Shown: positions 18,988 to 29,292 of the stretch, piece after piece | Layout of the letters: each line of letters starts with the position of its first letter | Position numbering within the stretch: position 1 is the first letter of the stretch | Origin: an uncultured Clostridia bacterium | Lineage (GTDB): Bacteria > Bacillota > Clostridia > Oscillospirales > Ruminococcaceae | Reading direction: 5' to 3' | DNA length: 35,195 nt | Assembly (NCBI GenBank): GCA_947625335.1 | Contig: CANQNY010000011.1 | Location: forward strand, 1 to 35,195 | Notes under the pieces: generated by a model | Database searches by the model: none | What the model saw: the letters and a program-made list of their open reading frames with translations, nothing else | Told to the model about the DNA's origin: nothing | Made by a program: the position numbers and the translations under genes

Positions 18988-20217
18988 TTAGTTATAGTGC
19001 CTTGTGTAAAGGTACGCGCCGTAGATGTTTACGAGATAGTCGTCGGAGGTGTATTTCGGAGTTCCGACGCCGTCTGCGCCGATGTCGTAATCATCTCCGT
19101 TATATTCCGGGCAAGCATAGTAGTTTGTACGAATAGAGGTGCCGTCTGCGTTCACACCAGGAACGCCGTTATGTCCGAACGACGCCGTTGTCAAATGGGG
19201 ATCGTCTCCCTCAAACTCAACATAGAAGTTTATCGGCTTACCTTCGCTGAATTTCTTGCCCATCTGCTGACCATTGATATTAACGCCGTCCGGATCGCCC
19301 GTAACAAACGGAGAACCTATTCTTACAGCGTTGTCGCCGCTCTTCATAACGGAATAGTTGCATTGGTTATTAACTTCTGTACCAACGTAATCCGCCTGAA
19401 GACCGTTTGTGCCCGCGTCCGACGCAGACCGTTTCAGATAGCCAACCTTTACGACCTTTGCCGCCTTGTGGTAGTCCTTGGTGTAGGTTTTTCCGTCCTC
19501 GTCGGTTTCGGGGTTAGCGTCCCTCTTCGCCGCGTCGATGTAACTTGTATCGGTTTCATCTTCCGGCTCGCAATAGAAGTACAGTCTGAACTGCGCGTAG
19601 GGAACGTTTTCATCTCTGAACGTTTCTTTCCCGTTTATATCCTGAAGCGACGCCGCGCAGCGTATAAAATAGCGCGTGCGTCCCGGCGCGAGATAATTCG
19701 GATCGGCGGGGTTTGTGGAGGTGTGCGTGTCTTTTATAACATGCGTTATAATAATGTGACCGATGTTTGCCGTACCGGTAATTCTGGTATCCATTCTCGC
19801 CATCTGCGAGCCGGTGTTCGAGCCGCCGCTCGGGTCAGCGGTCGGAGTTTCGTTCTCGCCGCCGTAGTCAACGGGCGAGAGGAAGTAGTTCAACCCCTCC
19901 GCCGAGGTAAGCTCTCTCGGATCGGCAGCAGACTTGGTCTGATACGCGATAGGCGGGAGCGTCGTTCCGTTGAAGTCGAAAACAAGCTCTCCCGTAGCGC
20001 CCGAGGCGTCATAATCCTCGGAGCTTTTCTGGAGAATAGTAAGCACCTTTTCCTGCGACGAAAGCGCGCGCGCATACTCGTTGTTGTAATTTCTCGCGTT
20101 TACCGCAAGATTTAAAATCTGCGCGATCATTCCCGCCATAATGGCGAACACGGCGAACGCAACAATTATTTCCACAAGCGTAAAGCCGCTGCGTTTCGAG
20201 TAAAATCTCTTCAACAT
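18988..20217 (-). CDS. Minor pilin-like protein with prepilin N-terminal methylation motif
   Basis: MLKRFYSKRSGFTLVEIIVAFAVFAIMAGMIAQILNLAV. Confidence 0.85.
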   Translation of the reverse strand: MLKRFYSKRSGFTLVEIIVAFAVFAIMAGMIAQILNLAVNARNYNNEYARALSSQEKVLTILQKSSEDYDASGATGELVFDFNGTTLPPIAYQTKSAADPRELTSAEGLNYFLSPVDYGGENETPTADPSGGSNTGSQMARMDTRITGTANIGHIIITHVIKDTHTSTNPADPNYLAPGRTRYFIRCAASLQDINGKETFRDENVPYAQFRLYFYCEPEDETDTSYIDAAKRDANPETDEDGKTYTKDYHKAAKVVKVGYLKRSASDAGTNGLQADYVGTEVNNQCNYSVMKSGDNAVRIGSPFVTGDPDGVNINGQQMGKKFSEGKPINFYVEFEGDDPHLTTASFGHNGVPGVNADGTSIRTNYYACPEYNGDDYDIGADGVGTPKYTSDDYLVNIYGAYLYTRHYN

Positions 20218-20234
20218 TGCAAATTCGCCTCCTT

Positions 20235-22553
20235 TTAGTGCAGTTTAACGTCGAACTTCCAGTTTTTAGGCGCGCCGGGAAGTTCTTCTTGAAGTTTATC
20301 TTGGTTCATGGCGTTCATAGGCATTTGGTCGGGCCAGCAGCCTATAACCGCGGGGTTGCTCTGGATAATGTAGTCCGAAACCGTCGCGCCGCCGAACAGT
20401 CTTATGCCGCCCGCTGTACCCGCGTTGCTGCCCGTCAGGTTCAGCGTCATATACGGAGCGTAGATATAGCCGAAAATGGCATTCTGCATTATTGCATTTC
20501 CGTCCAATCCTACCGACAAGCGTATATCCGCACTTTCTGCACAGGATATAATGAAGATGTTGACGTTCGGGTAAACGACTTCGCCATCGTCGCCAAGCAT
20601 TTTCGATTTTAAATCGGAGTGGGAATTCAGATAGCTGTCAATTTTATCTCTGTCAAGGCGATCGTTACATTTCTTGAGGGTTTCGCCAAGCGCAGACTGG
20701 CAATCAGGGCAATAATCGTTGAGAGCCCCGTGCTTAGTGCAGGTGATTGTTTTCTTGAATTTGCCGCAAATCGAGCATTTCGCCGTAGAAGGAGTCTCGC
20801 TGTAGGAACAGCCGTCGCCCTCGTAGCAGCCCTTGTGAACAAACTGCGAGTAGAATTCCCGCATATTGGTTGCAGTCGGGATTATTCCCGCGTTGTAGTC
20901 TATCTGACCATTCGGCAGCGTGGTTTCCGTACCGCCGCCCATAACGAACCAGCCGTAGTGCATTGTCATCTGACGGTCGGATTCTTGATAAGTAACGCCC
21001 TCGGGCACATCGATAACCACAGAGCCGTTGCCCTTTACGAGTATTACAGGCTCCATATAACCATAAACGTTTTCCGGCATCCACGAGAATGTTTCTTTAT
21101 GACCGTCGCCGTCAAGATCGCGGTTTGCCTGAACTCGAATAACAAACGTGTTTTCGGGGTCGTCGCCCGTATCGATCATAACCGTAAAATGGTTAACGCC
21201 GTTGTTTACATGGTCGCAAGTAACATCTTGAATTACGCAGCCCTTGCCCTCGTAGGTGTTATTAGCGTCGTCGTGTCTCTGCGTATTGCTGTAATTTAAG
21301 TAATATACAGGCTTTGCGTCTGCGCCGTTGCTGTCGTTGAACGTAATTGTGACTTTATTTCTTTCAAGCAGCGGGTCGATCTGGTTTCCTATCTTGTCCT
21401 CGTCGACTTCCCACTTAAAGTAGCTTGTGGTGGTGGTTCTTTCAACGATAAGATCCAAAACTTCCTGCTGGGTCATATAACCGGAAACGCCGTTGTTCCA
21501 CTTGCCTTTCGGCTCACCGTTAATGCCGGTGTCGCCGTTTTTGGATTTATCAACGCTGTTGCAATATACATGGTCAAGATTTACCCAGTTCACGCCGCCC
21601 CACTTGTTCTTCTCAACGTAAACATCGCCCGCAACAAAGTAATTGCTTTCTTGCATATTAGGCGCACCTTGAATATGCAAATCGCCGAGAATGTACACAT
21701 CCGCGTTTTTAAACGTAGCGTTGTTTGTTATGTACATGTCGTGACCGATAAGAACCGTACCCCTCTTGCCGCTCGGGAACTCCATGGGCGAGGATCCGCT
21801 GAATGTAAACGTATCTCTTACCGTTATTGTAACGGGTTTATCGGCTTTTATCTGCAAATAATCCGACATTGTCATATTGCCGCCGCAGGACAAATCGCCC
21901 GTGATCTCCATTGCATTTCCGACAATATACGGCTTTACGAAAAGCTCAGGGCTGTCAAGAAATACATCTACGTCAAATACGCCGAAAGCGAAGACATTAT
22001 CATTCGGAACATAGCCCGTACCCGCAAATATCTGCGTATTAGACGGGGAATTTGCCGCGGGTGCCTCCGCTGGGGCGTAAATTACGGTATGATACGCCTC
22101 TTTAACGCCGTTCACGGAAGTCGTTACAACGACGTCATATGTCTTTCTTGTAGTGCCTGCAACGGTCTCGTCGTCAAGTCTGGTGACTGTTACCGAGTAC
22201 GCGCCAAGCTGCGAATCGTAGGCGTCTGTGCTTTCGATACCGCCCGTTTTTCCGAACGCCTCAAACCCGTTTGAACCCGTTGTCACGGAATCGCCGGGGT
22301 TTGCCAGACCGTTCAAAAGACCGGCAAAATCGGCAAGCGTGCCGTCGTTCAAACCGCCGATAAGCGTATCCGAAATGGATACCGCCGACTGGTACGACTG
22401 CTGTTGATTAAACGTTGCGTACTGCGTCGACCGCGACGACACAACCGAGAAGTACATCGCCATACAGCAGATCATCAGCGCCGTCATGGTACTCAGCACC
22501 ATAAACAGCGCACTTCCGCGGCAGCTCAGATATTTTCTGAGAGTATGTGCCAT
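20235..22553 (-). CDS. PilX-like large exported pilus-associated protein (772 aa)
   Basis: N-terminal CRGSALFMVLSTMTALMICCMAMYFSVVSSRS TM; polymer-like beta-rich region (GTVLIGHDMYITNNATFKNADVYILGDLHIQGAPNM); encoded between minor pilins and pilO-like. Confidence 0.65.
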   Translation of the reverse strand: MAHTLRKYLSCRGSALFMVLSTMTALMICCMAMYFSVVSSRSTQYATFNQQQSYQSAVSISDTLIGGLNDGTLADFAGLLNGLANPGDSVTTGSNGFEAFGKTGGIESTDAYDSQLGAYSVTVTRLDDETVAGTTRKTYDVVVTTSVNGVKEAYHTVIYAPAEAPAANSPSNTQIFAGTGYVPNDNVFAFGVFDVDVFLDSPELFVKPYIVGNAMEITGDLSCGGNMTMSDYLQIKADKPVTITVRDTFTFSGSSPMEFPSGKRGTVLIGHDMYITNNATFKNADVYILGDLHIQGAPNMQESNYFVAGDVYVEKNKWGGVNWVNLDHVYCNSVDKSKNGDTGINGEPKGKWNNGVSGYMTQQEVLDLIVERTTTTSYFKWEVDEDKIGNQIDPLLERNKVTITFNDSNGADAKPVYYLNYSNTQRHDDANNTYEGKGCVIQDVTCDHVNNGVNHFTVMIDTGDDPENTFVIRVQANRDLDGDGHKETFSWMPENVYGYMEPVILVKGNGSVVIDVPEGVTYQESDRQMTMHYGWFVMGGGTETTLPNGQIDYNAGIIPTATNMREFYSQFVHKGCYEGDGCSYSETPSTAKCSICGKFKKTITCTKHGALNDYCPDCQSALGETLKKCNDRLDRDKIDSYLNSHSDLKSKMLGDDGEVVYPNVNIFIISCAESADIRLSVGLDGNAIMQNAIFGYIYAPYMTLNLTGSNAGTAGGIRLFGGATVSDYIIQSNPAVIGCWPDQMPMNAMNQDKLQEELPGAPKNWKFDVKLH

Positions 22554-22592
22554 GATTTCCTCCTTACTGTCAAAATACCCGCAAGGCGTATG

Positions 22593-23528
22593 TTACGACG
22601 CCTTGCCGTCCTGAGCGTTAAGCTGGTCGGTGGGATCCTGCATACGCTCGATGCTGTAGAATACCATTTCCGTGCTCATCTCGTAGAAATAATCGCCTGC
22701 GGACGCATTCTGACCCGACTCGGCGTTTCCGTTTTCGGGCGTCTGCGGACGGGTAAGTCCGGTTTGTCCGCTTATCGCAGCAAGAGCGTCAAAACCGGCG
22801 CCTGTCTGAACATCTGCGGTTTTTTCCGACGTAAGCTGTCCGTAAAATTCGGTAACATTTCTCTCAACGGGTCCCTTGTTGTATTCAATGGTCATGGTTT
22901 TAAGCATAACCGCTTTTCTGGTATCGGTTTCGTTCTCTTTCTTGGTGTATGTATTCACCTCGTCGCAGAAATCAAGAAGATCTTCATTTGTAAGCCCGCG
23001 AACGGTGAAAACCACCGTGCTTGCGCCGATCTCCTGCGGCTCGCTCAGAGCCTCCATAAGCATTGCCTGGCGCGCGAGCAAATCTACCTCTTCCTCAGAC
23101 GCCTCCACGCCCTGAGTCGCATAGCTCTTAAGAGCGTACTCAACGGTCGCGGGAGCATAGAACGTCGCGGAAAGGGACTCCGTTTCGGGAGCGCCGACCG
23201 TAACATCTTCTACAACGACTCTGGACTTGCACCCGAGAATAAACTCTCTGAAAGCATTGTCCGCCTCGTAATCCTTAAGTTCGGGGAAGAACATATCCGC
23301 CATATGCTCGCCCTCTTTATAAGCATCGAGTATCTGATCCTTCAGCGGACCTTTACGCTCCGCCTTTTCTTGGGCAGCCTTAAGCTCAAGGACCTTCGTC
23401 GCCAACGTTTCGGTGGTAGTGCCGACCGACTCAAACTTCGGCTTTATAAGCAAAAACCCTCCGAGTGCCAGAATTACTATCGCCAGAATTACCAGCGCGC
23501 CTATACGTTCTTGTTTACTGAGCTTCAT
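22593..23528 (-). CDS. PilO-like inner membrane pilus assembly protein
   Basis: Single N-terminal TM (IGALVILAIVILALGGFLLI), coiled coil, located directly downstream of pilM-pilN; overlaps it by 14 nt. Confidence 0.7.
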   Translation of the reverse strand: MKLSKQERIGALVILAIVILALGGFLLIKPKFESVGTTTETLATKVLELKAAQEKAERKGPLKDQILDAYKEGEHMADMFFPELKDYEADNAFREFILGCKSRVVVEDVTVGAPETESLSATFYAPATVEYALKSYATQGVEASEEEVDLLARQAMLMEALSEPQEIGASTVVFTVRGLTNEDLLDFCDEVNTYTKKENETDTRKAVMLKTMTIEYNKGPVERNVTEFYGQLTSEKTADVQTGAGFDALAAISGQTGLTRPQTPENGNAESGQNASAGDYFYEMSTEMVFYSIERMQDPTDQLNAQDGKAS

Positions 23529-25326
23529 TGCCGGTCACCTCCGTGTTGTTTTCTGCAGTCTCGTCAGCAGGGAAATCCTCATCAATATCAACGTTTACTT
23601 CATCGCTGCCGGGCTGGAGCGCCATGGTTATCTCAAACGAGAAAATCGTATCTACATTAACGCCCTTCAAGGTCTCGTTTTTGCGTGTGAGATCGTCCGT
23701 GCTGCCGTAGTTATAGTTTACGGAGTGCCTTCTTATCTCGTCGAGAATAGCAAGCGTACCGTATTCGTCGAGATTATCCTTTGTAAAACCGGTATACTCA
23801 ACATTTGTAAAGAACGGCTGACCATACTTATTTAATACTGTCGTATTAAGAGCCTCGACATATCTCGCGGGAATGGACGCAGGGTTGCCCTTGCACATTC
23901 CTTTGAATGCAACAGTCACCTCGCCGCCCTCGATCGTCACCGATTCGACGTCGAGGAACTCGTTTTGTTTCAGAATACTTCCCGAATAATCGAGATTTCC
24001 GTTTTCATTCTCTGCAATGCTTACGATCGGGTAATCTCTTCCCGTGTCTTTATCGGGAGTTTTAAGCTTGGGCAGAGGCTCTCTTATCTTATCGATAACC
24101 AAAGACTGCGCCTTCGGCTGATATTCAAACAGCATCTTCGCCTTATTAACGGTGTTGTTGTAATTCTGGAAACCTGCCAGCATATTGTCGCGCAAATCGA
24201 CAACAGCGCAGTCGTTTTTAAGCGTCGGATCGTCAATCTGCGCCTGCGCCTCATTTATCTGGGACTTCAGCGTATTTTCCCAAATGCTCCCGCCGAGGTA
24301 AACCGCTCCGACAACTGCCGCCGAACCGAGCAGCGTTCCGAGCAGAGCCATCATAAACCCGCCCGAGCCCTTGGACTCCTTCGCGGAGGTAGCCTCCAAA
24401 AGGTTAATGTGCTCAAGCTCTTTATCGCGGCGGTAAAGCGCGCCTATTGCATTCGCAAACTTTGTAAAGTCGAACTGCGCCGAAGAGCTTATCGTATTCG
24501 GCATGGAAAGCATATTCGACGGAACATTGAACGACGAAATAGCGTTCGAGATTTCGATAAAGCTGTCAATCTCTCCGTAGAACAGAATTTCCTGGAGCGG
24601 CTTTGAATTCTTTCTCTGTCTGATGAACTGAATCATTCTGAACAGGTTATCGTAAACCGCCCTTGTAACATAGTCGGGAGCGTTTTCGTAGTCGTTGGGG
24701 TCGATGTTCGAGAAACGCGAGAACGCAAGCTGATTATCCTCGTACAGGTTCATATTGAGGAAGTTTTTATCTATCTGGATAAGCAGCAGAGGCATTCTCT
24801 CCGCCATCTTCGGAGTGTTGATAATAAGGCGGGTTACGGAGTTGTTGGAGATATTAACGCCCTTAAGCTGCAAACCGATGTGCGAGAAGAGCCTTACATA
24901 GCCGTCAACCAGTCTCTGCGGGCACGCCGCCGCGATAACCTTAAGCATCTTGTTTTTCTCGGCGTCCTCGGTCTCGCCCGCTATGGTAAATGATATGTTG
25001 TAATCATTTGTAACGTTCATCTCGGACTGGATCATAGCCTCGATGATAGCGGGGTTTTTCATGTTCTTGGGCTTTGCGACCGTCATTTCCTTGTAGACAA
25101 TGGAGCTTGACGTAATGGAAACAATAGCCTCTTTTTCCTTAATATCCCTTGTCTTGATAATGTCGTTAAGCTCCGCCGCGACCATAGGAACATCGGTAAC
25201 ATAACCGTTTGAAACCATTCCCGGCGAAAACTCGCGCATATCCGCGTCCTGAATACGGATCTTATTTCCGCTGTGAACGCCTCTTACCAGCTTTACCTGT
25301 CTGTCGGTAATATCTATTGAAAGCAT
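23515..25326 (-). CDS. PilM-PilN fusion protein
   Basis: N-terminal actin-like PilM (MLSIDITDRQVKLVRG) continuing into HINLLEATSAKESK plus a TM (FMMALLGTLLGSAAVVGAVYLGG) and coiled coil typical of PilN. Confidence 0.8.
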   Translation of the reverse strand: MLSIDITDRQVKLVRGVHSGNKIRIQDADMREFSPGMVSNGYVTDVPMVAAELNDIIKTRDIKEKEAIVSITSSSIVYKEMTVAKPKNMKNPAIIEAMIQSEMNVTNDYNISFTIAGETEDAEKNKMLKVIAAACPQRLVDGYVRLFSHIGLQLKGVNISNNSVTRLIINTPKMAERMPLLLIQIDKNFLNMNLYEDNQLAFSRFSNIDPNDYENAPDYVTRAVYDNLFRMIQFIRQRKNSKPLQEILFYGEIDSFIEISNAISSFNVPSNMLSMPNTISSSAQFDFTKFANAIGALYRRDKELEHINLLEATSAKESKGSGGFMMALLGTLLGSAAVVGAVYLGGSIWENTLKSQINEAQAQIDDPTLKNDCAVVDLRDNMLAGFQNYNNTVNKAKMLFEYQPKAQSLVIDKIREPLPKLKTPDKDTGRDYPIVSIAENENGNLDYSGSILKQNEFLDVESVTIEGGEVTVAFKGMCKGNPASIPARYVEALNTTVLNKYGQPFFTNVEYTGFTKDNLDEYGTLAILDEIRRHSVNYNYGSTDDLTRKNETLKGVNVDTIFSFEITMALQPGSDEVNVDIDEDFPADETAENNTEVTGNEAQ

Positions 25327-25372
25327 ATCTTCACCTCATACATATTTTAATAGTTATCCGAAACTTCCCGGA

Positions 25373-26563
25373 TTAAGAAATGTTCGTCATGCTGCCGTAG
25401 AGCATCGGGAACATACCCGCAAGGAACAAGCCTATCGCGATACCCATGATGATAATCATAAGCGGTTCCATAAGTCCTACCAGCTTTGAAATAGCGGAGT
25501 CCGCCTCTTCATCATAGTAGTCCGCAGCCTTATTCAAAATCGTGTCCAAAGTACCCGATTCCTCGCCGACGAAAATAATCGAGGTAAACATACCCTCAAA
25601 AATTCCCGTTTTCTCAATCGCCTTGGACATGCTCTCACCGAGCTTAATATCGTTTACAACGTCCTCAAAACGCTTTTTTACGTACATGTTGTTTACAACG
25701 GATATGGACTTTTCGATACACTCGACCATTTGAAGACCCGCGCCGTAAAGGTTGGACATATTTCTCGCGAACGTACCCGTGTACATCGTCGCGACAAGCT
25801 TTCCGACCTTTGGTATTTTCAACAGCATTTCGTCCATTTTAAGCCTCGTAGACGGCGTTTTAAGCAGCAGCATAATACCGAACACGAGAGCGAAAATAAC
25901 GATAACGTAAACATACCAATATCCCGTAAGCGAGCCTGAGAACGCCATCAACGCCTTTGAAAGCGCGCTCATGTCTTCCTCCGCCATCATCTCGCCGAAC
26001 ATCGGGAGAATGACCGCGAACATCATAATGATTACCGCCAGCAGCAAAACCAGCAAAACCATAGGGTATATCATCGCGGATTTCGCCTTGTTTGCAGTCT
26101 TATTGGCGTTTGCGTAGTGGTCCGACAGACGGTTCAGCATCTGGTCAAGAGTACCCGACGCCTCGCCCGCGGCAACCATGCTGACAAACATCTCCGGGAA
26201 CACGCCCGGTTTTGCGTGGAGAACGTCCGAGAAAGACTTACCTTTCTGAACCTCCTCGTAAATGTCAAGCAGTACAGCCTTCGCCTTTTTGTTTTCCTGC
26301 TGTTCTTGCAGAATGTGCAGCGCCCTTACCAGCGACAGACCCGCCGACGTCATGGACGCGAGCTGACGGCTGATAAACGACACCTCTTTTGTCTTGAACT
26401 TATACTTTACGTCTCCGCCTCCGCCGCCTAAGTTGCGGTAACTGGTGACATAAAGCTTTCGTTCCCTCAGTTTCATCTGAAGATCCTTGTAATCCTCCGC
26501 AAGCTCCGACCCTCTGACGGTTTTACCGTTGGCGTCGGTGGCAACATAAGAGAACTTATCCAC
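25373..26563 (-). CDS. pilC: Type IV pilus inner membrane platform protein PilC (GspF family), probable GTG start
   Basis: FSYVATDANGKTVRGSELAEDYKDLQMKLRERKLYVTSY; RQLASMTSAGLSLVRAL; GEASGTLDQML; GEESGTLDTIL. GGAGG 7 nt before GTG at 26563. Confidence 0.93.
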   Translation of the reverse strand: MDKFSYVATDANGKTVRGSELAEDYKDLQMKLRERKLYVTSYRNLGGGGGDVKYKFKTKEVSFISRQLASMTSAGLSLVRALHILQEQQENKKAKAVLLDIYEEVQKGKSFSDVLHAKPGVFPEMFVSMVAAGEASGTLDQMLNRLSDHYANANKTANKAKSAMIYPMVLLVLLLAVIIMMFAVILPMFGEMMAEEDMSALSKALMAFSGSLTGYWYVYVIVIFALVFGIMLLLKTPSTRLKMDEMLLKIPKVGKLVATMYTGTFARNMSNLYGAGLQMVECIEKSISVVNNMYVKKRFEDVVNDIKLGESMSKAIEKTGIFEGMFTSIIFVGEESGTLDTILNKAADYYDEEADSAISKLVGLMEPLMIIIMGIAIGLFLAGMFPMLYGSMTNIS

Positions 26564-26659
26564 CTGAAAACCTCCGTTCCCCAAAATCTGGTTGATTGAT
26601 ACCGAGCGGTATGCCGTTTTTGGGCGCAATTTACCCTACCCGCTCTTGTAGTTATAACA

Positions 26660-26688
26660 ATTATACCATAAACGCAAATTTTTTTCAA
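26660..26688 (-). promoter_or_regulatory. Sigma-70/A promoter for the pilC operon: TTGAAA-N17-TATAAT
   Basis: Minus strand TTGAAAAAAATTTGCGTTTATGGTATAAT. Confidence 0.85.
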
Positions 26689-26847
26689 GTGTTTTCCCCG
26701 CAACTTTTTCAAATAATCCCCTAAAAAACGGCATTTTTGGTGTAGAATTTCAACATCAACTTATGTGCATTTTACACAAAAAAGTCCTATAGGAACTGCA
26801 TTTGCCGAGTATTTGGGGAAATTTCGTGAGAATAATACCAAATGTTC

Positions 26848-26876
26848 TTGATTTTGGAAGAAATTTATGTTATAAT
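26848..26876 (+). promoter_or_regulatory. Sigma-70/A promoter for glgP: TTGATT-N17-TATAAT
   Basis: ttgattttggaagaaatttatgttataat upstream of glgP. Confidence 0.8.
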
Positions 26877-26916
26877 AGGGTTAAACTTGTGAATTTAAAA
26901 GCAAAGGAGAATAGAT

Positions 26917-29292
26917 ATGATCGATAAAACATTGCTGCAAAACGACTTCGAGGACATTCTGCGCGATTTCCACCTGCAGGGGAAAAAGCGTACCCCCGCC
27001 GACCTTCACAACGCGCTTTCCCGCGCGATTATGAAACAGGCTGTCCCTATGATGAACTGCTGCGCGCCGAGCGGCAGGAGCGCGTCCTACCTCTCCATGG
27101 AATTTCTTGTGGGGCGCGCAGTATACAACAATATTCTATGTCTGGGACTTACCGATTACGCCGAGGAACTTCTCCGCGGCGCGGGCGGTTCGCTGTCGGA
27201 TTTCGAGGAGATAGAGGACGCCGCTCTCGGAAACGGCGGCTTAGGGCGGCTTGCCGCGTGCTTTCTTGACAGCGCGGCGACCATGAAGCTCCCGCTTACG
27301 GGTTACGGAATACGCTATAAGTACGGGCTTTTTAAGCAGACTATCGAAAACGGCTTCCAGAAGGAATACGCCGACGACTGGACGCGTTTCGGCGACCCGT
27401 GGAGCATTCGCGCCGAAAGCGACGTTGTAACAATCCACTATTCTACGGGCGATGTAAAAGCCGTGCCGTATGATATGCCGATTTTCGGGTTCAAAAACGA
27501 CTTTGCGGGGACGCTGCGCCTGTGGCAGGCGGAGGCTGTAAGCGCGTTTGATTTTGACGCATTCAACCGTCAGGATTATTTTGAGGCTGCACGCGGTCAG
27601 ATAGAGGCGGAAAACATCAGCGGCACGCTCTACCCCAACGACGACGCCCGTCCGGGGAAAATTCTCCGACTGAAACAGGAATATTTCTTCAGCGCGGCAA
27701 GTATGGCGGATCTTGTGAGAAAGCACCTTGCGGCGGGGCGCGATTTGCGTACCTTTGCCGATTACAACGCCGTCCAGCTTAACGACACTCACCCCGTTAT
27801 CGCTATCCCCGAGCTTGTGAGAATACTAACCAAGGAGCAGGGTATGTCCTTTACCGACGCGCTTGAAGTCGCGAAAAAGACGTTCAGCTACACCAACCAC
27901 ACGATTATGGCGGAGGCTCTCGAAAAGTGGGACTGCGGCATAGTCGAGGAGCTTTTGCCCGATGTGTACGCTATAATTCTCCGCATAAACGACGAATTTA
28001 TCTCGGATATGTACCGCCGCGGCGTTTCAAGAGAACGCATAGAGCAAATGCAGCCTGTGTCGGGCGGTGTGGTGCATATGGCGAAAATGGCTATCTACTG
28101 CTCGCGGTTTATAAACGGCGTTGCGAAAATACACACCGAGATACTCAAAAAGGACGCTCTGCCCGAATGGTACGAGCTGTTCCCCGAACGTTTCAAGAAT
28201 ATGACAAACGGCATAACTCCGCGCCGCTGGCTGGGGCTGTGCAACCCCGCGCTGTCCGCGCTTATCACGGAACTTCTCGGCAGCGAGGACTGGCTTACCG
28301 ACCTTACGAAACTCAAAGTCCTCGGAAAATACGCCGACGACAGTGCGACGCTTGACCGTTTCAACAAGATAAAGAACCGCAACAAGGCGGCTCTCGCGGA
28401 GTATATCGGCAAGCACGAGGGCGTGGACATTGACCCGTCGTCGATGTTCGACATTCAGATTAAGAGACTGCACGAGTACAAGCGGCAGCTGCTTAACGCA
28501 TTCTCGATCATGTATATCTACTTCGGCTTGAAAGACGGCAGTATCGCCGCCTGCAATTTCGCTCCGACAACCTTTATTTTCGGCGCGAAATCCGCTCCGG
28601 GTTACGCGAGAGCAAAGGCTATTATCAAATATATCAACGAAATTGCAAAGCTTGTAAACAACGACCCCGAAATAAACGGTCTGCTGAAAGTCGTTTTTGT
28701 GCAGAATTACAACGTTTCCTACGCGGAAAAACTCGTTGTGGCGGCGGATATTTCCGAGCAGATTTCCACCGCGGGCACAGAGGCGTCCGGCACGGGAAAT
28801 ATGAAGTTTATGCTTAACGGCACAATGACCCTCGGCACTTACGACGGCGCAAACGTTGAAATCTGCGAGGAGGCGGGCGAGGAAAACAACTACATTTTCG
28901 GGGCGCGCGTTGAGGACCTCGCGCAGAGAATGCCGACCTATGACCCGAGAAAGCTTTACTCCGAAAATACCCGCATTGCGAGAGTTTTAAACACGCTTAT
29001 CGACGACACTTTCGACGACGGCGGAAACGGCTCGTTCAGAGAGCTTTATTATTCGCTGCTGGATGGCGCAAGCTGGCACAGAGCCGACCATTATTACCTG
29101 CTCGGCGACCTTGAGAATTATGTTCAGGCAAAGCTTAAAGCCAACAGCGATTTCAAGTTCAATCATGATGAATTTATCAAGAAATGCTGGATAAATATGA
29201 CCTGCGCGGGCAAATTCAGCTCCGACCGCACAATCGCGGATTATGCAAAGGAGATTTGGCAGATAGCTCCCGATAAAGACAATAAGCTCTAA
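26917..29292 (+). CDS. glgP: Glycogen/starch/alpha-glucan phosphorylase
   Basis: SYLSMEFLVGR, EDAALGNGGLGRLAACFLDS, YNVSYAEKLVVAADISEQISTAGTEASGTGNMKFMLNG (PLP site). Confidence 0.97.
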   Translation: MIDKTLLQNDFEDILRDFHLQGKKRTPADLHNALSRAIMKQAVPMMNCCAPSGRSASYLSMEFLVGRAVYNNILCLGLTDYAEELLRGAGGSLSDFEEIEDAALGNGGLGRLAACFLDSAATMKLPLTGYGIRYKYGLFKQTIENGFQKEYADDWTRFGDPWSIRAESDVVTIHYSTGDVKAVPYDMPIFGFKNDFAGTLRLWQAEAVSAFDFDAFNRQDYFEAARGQIEAENISGTLYPNDDARPGKILRLKQEYFFSAASMADLVRKHLAAGRDLRTFADYNAVQLNDTHPVIAIPELVRILTKEQGMSFTDALEVAKKTFSYTNHTIMAEALEKWDCGIVEELLPDVYAIILRINDEFISDMYRRGVSRERIEQMQPVSGGVVHMAKMAIYCSRFINGVAKIHTEILKKDALPEWYELFPERFKNMTNGITPRRWLGLCNPALSALITELLGSEDWLTDLTKLKVLGKYADDSATLDRFNKIKNRNKAALAEYIGKHEGVDIDPSSMFDIQIKRLHEYKRQLLNAFSIMYIYFGLKDGSIAACNFAPTTFIFGAKSAPGYARAKAIIKYINEIAKLVNNDPEINGLLKVVFVQNYNVSYAEKLVVAADISEQISTAGTEASGTGNMKFMLNGTMTLGTYDGANVEICEEAGEENNYIFGARVEDLAQRMPTYDPRKLYSENTRIARVLNTLIDDTFDDGGNGSFRELYYSLLDGASWHRADHYYLLGDLENYVQAKLKANSDFKFNHDEFIKKCWINMTCAGKFSSDRTIADYAKEIWQIAPDKDNKL

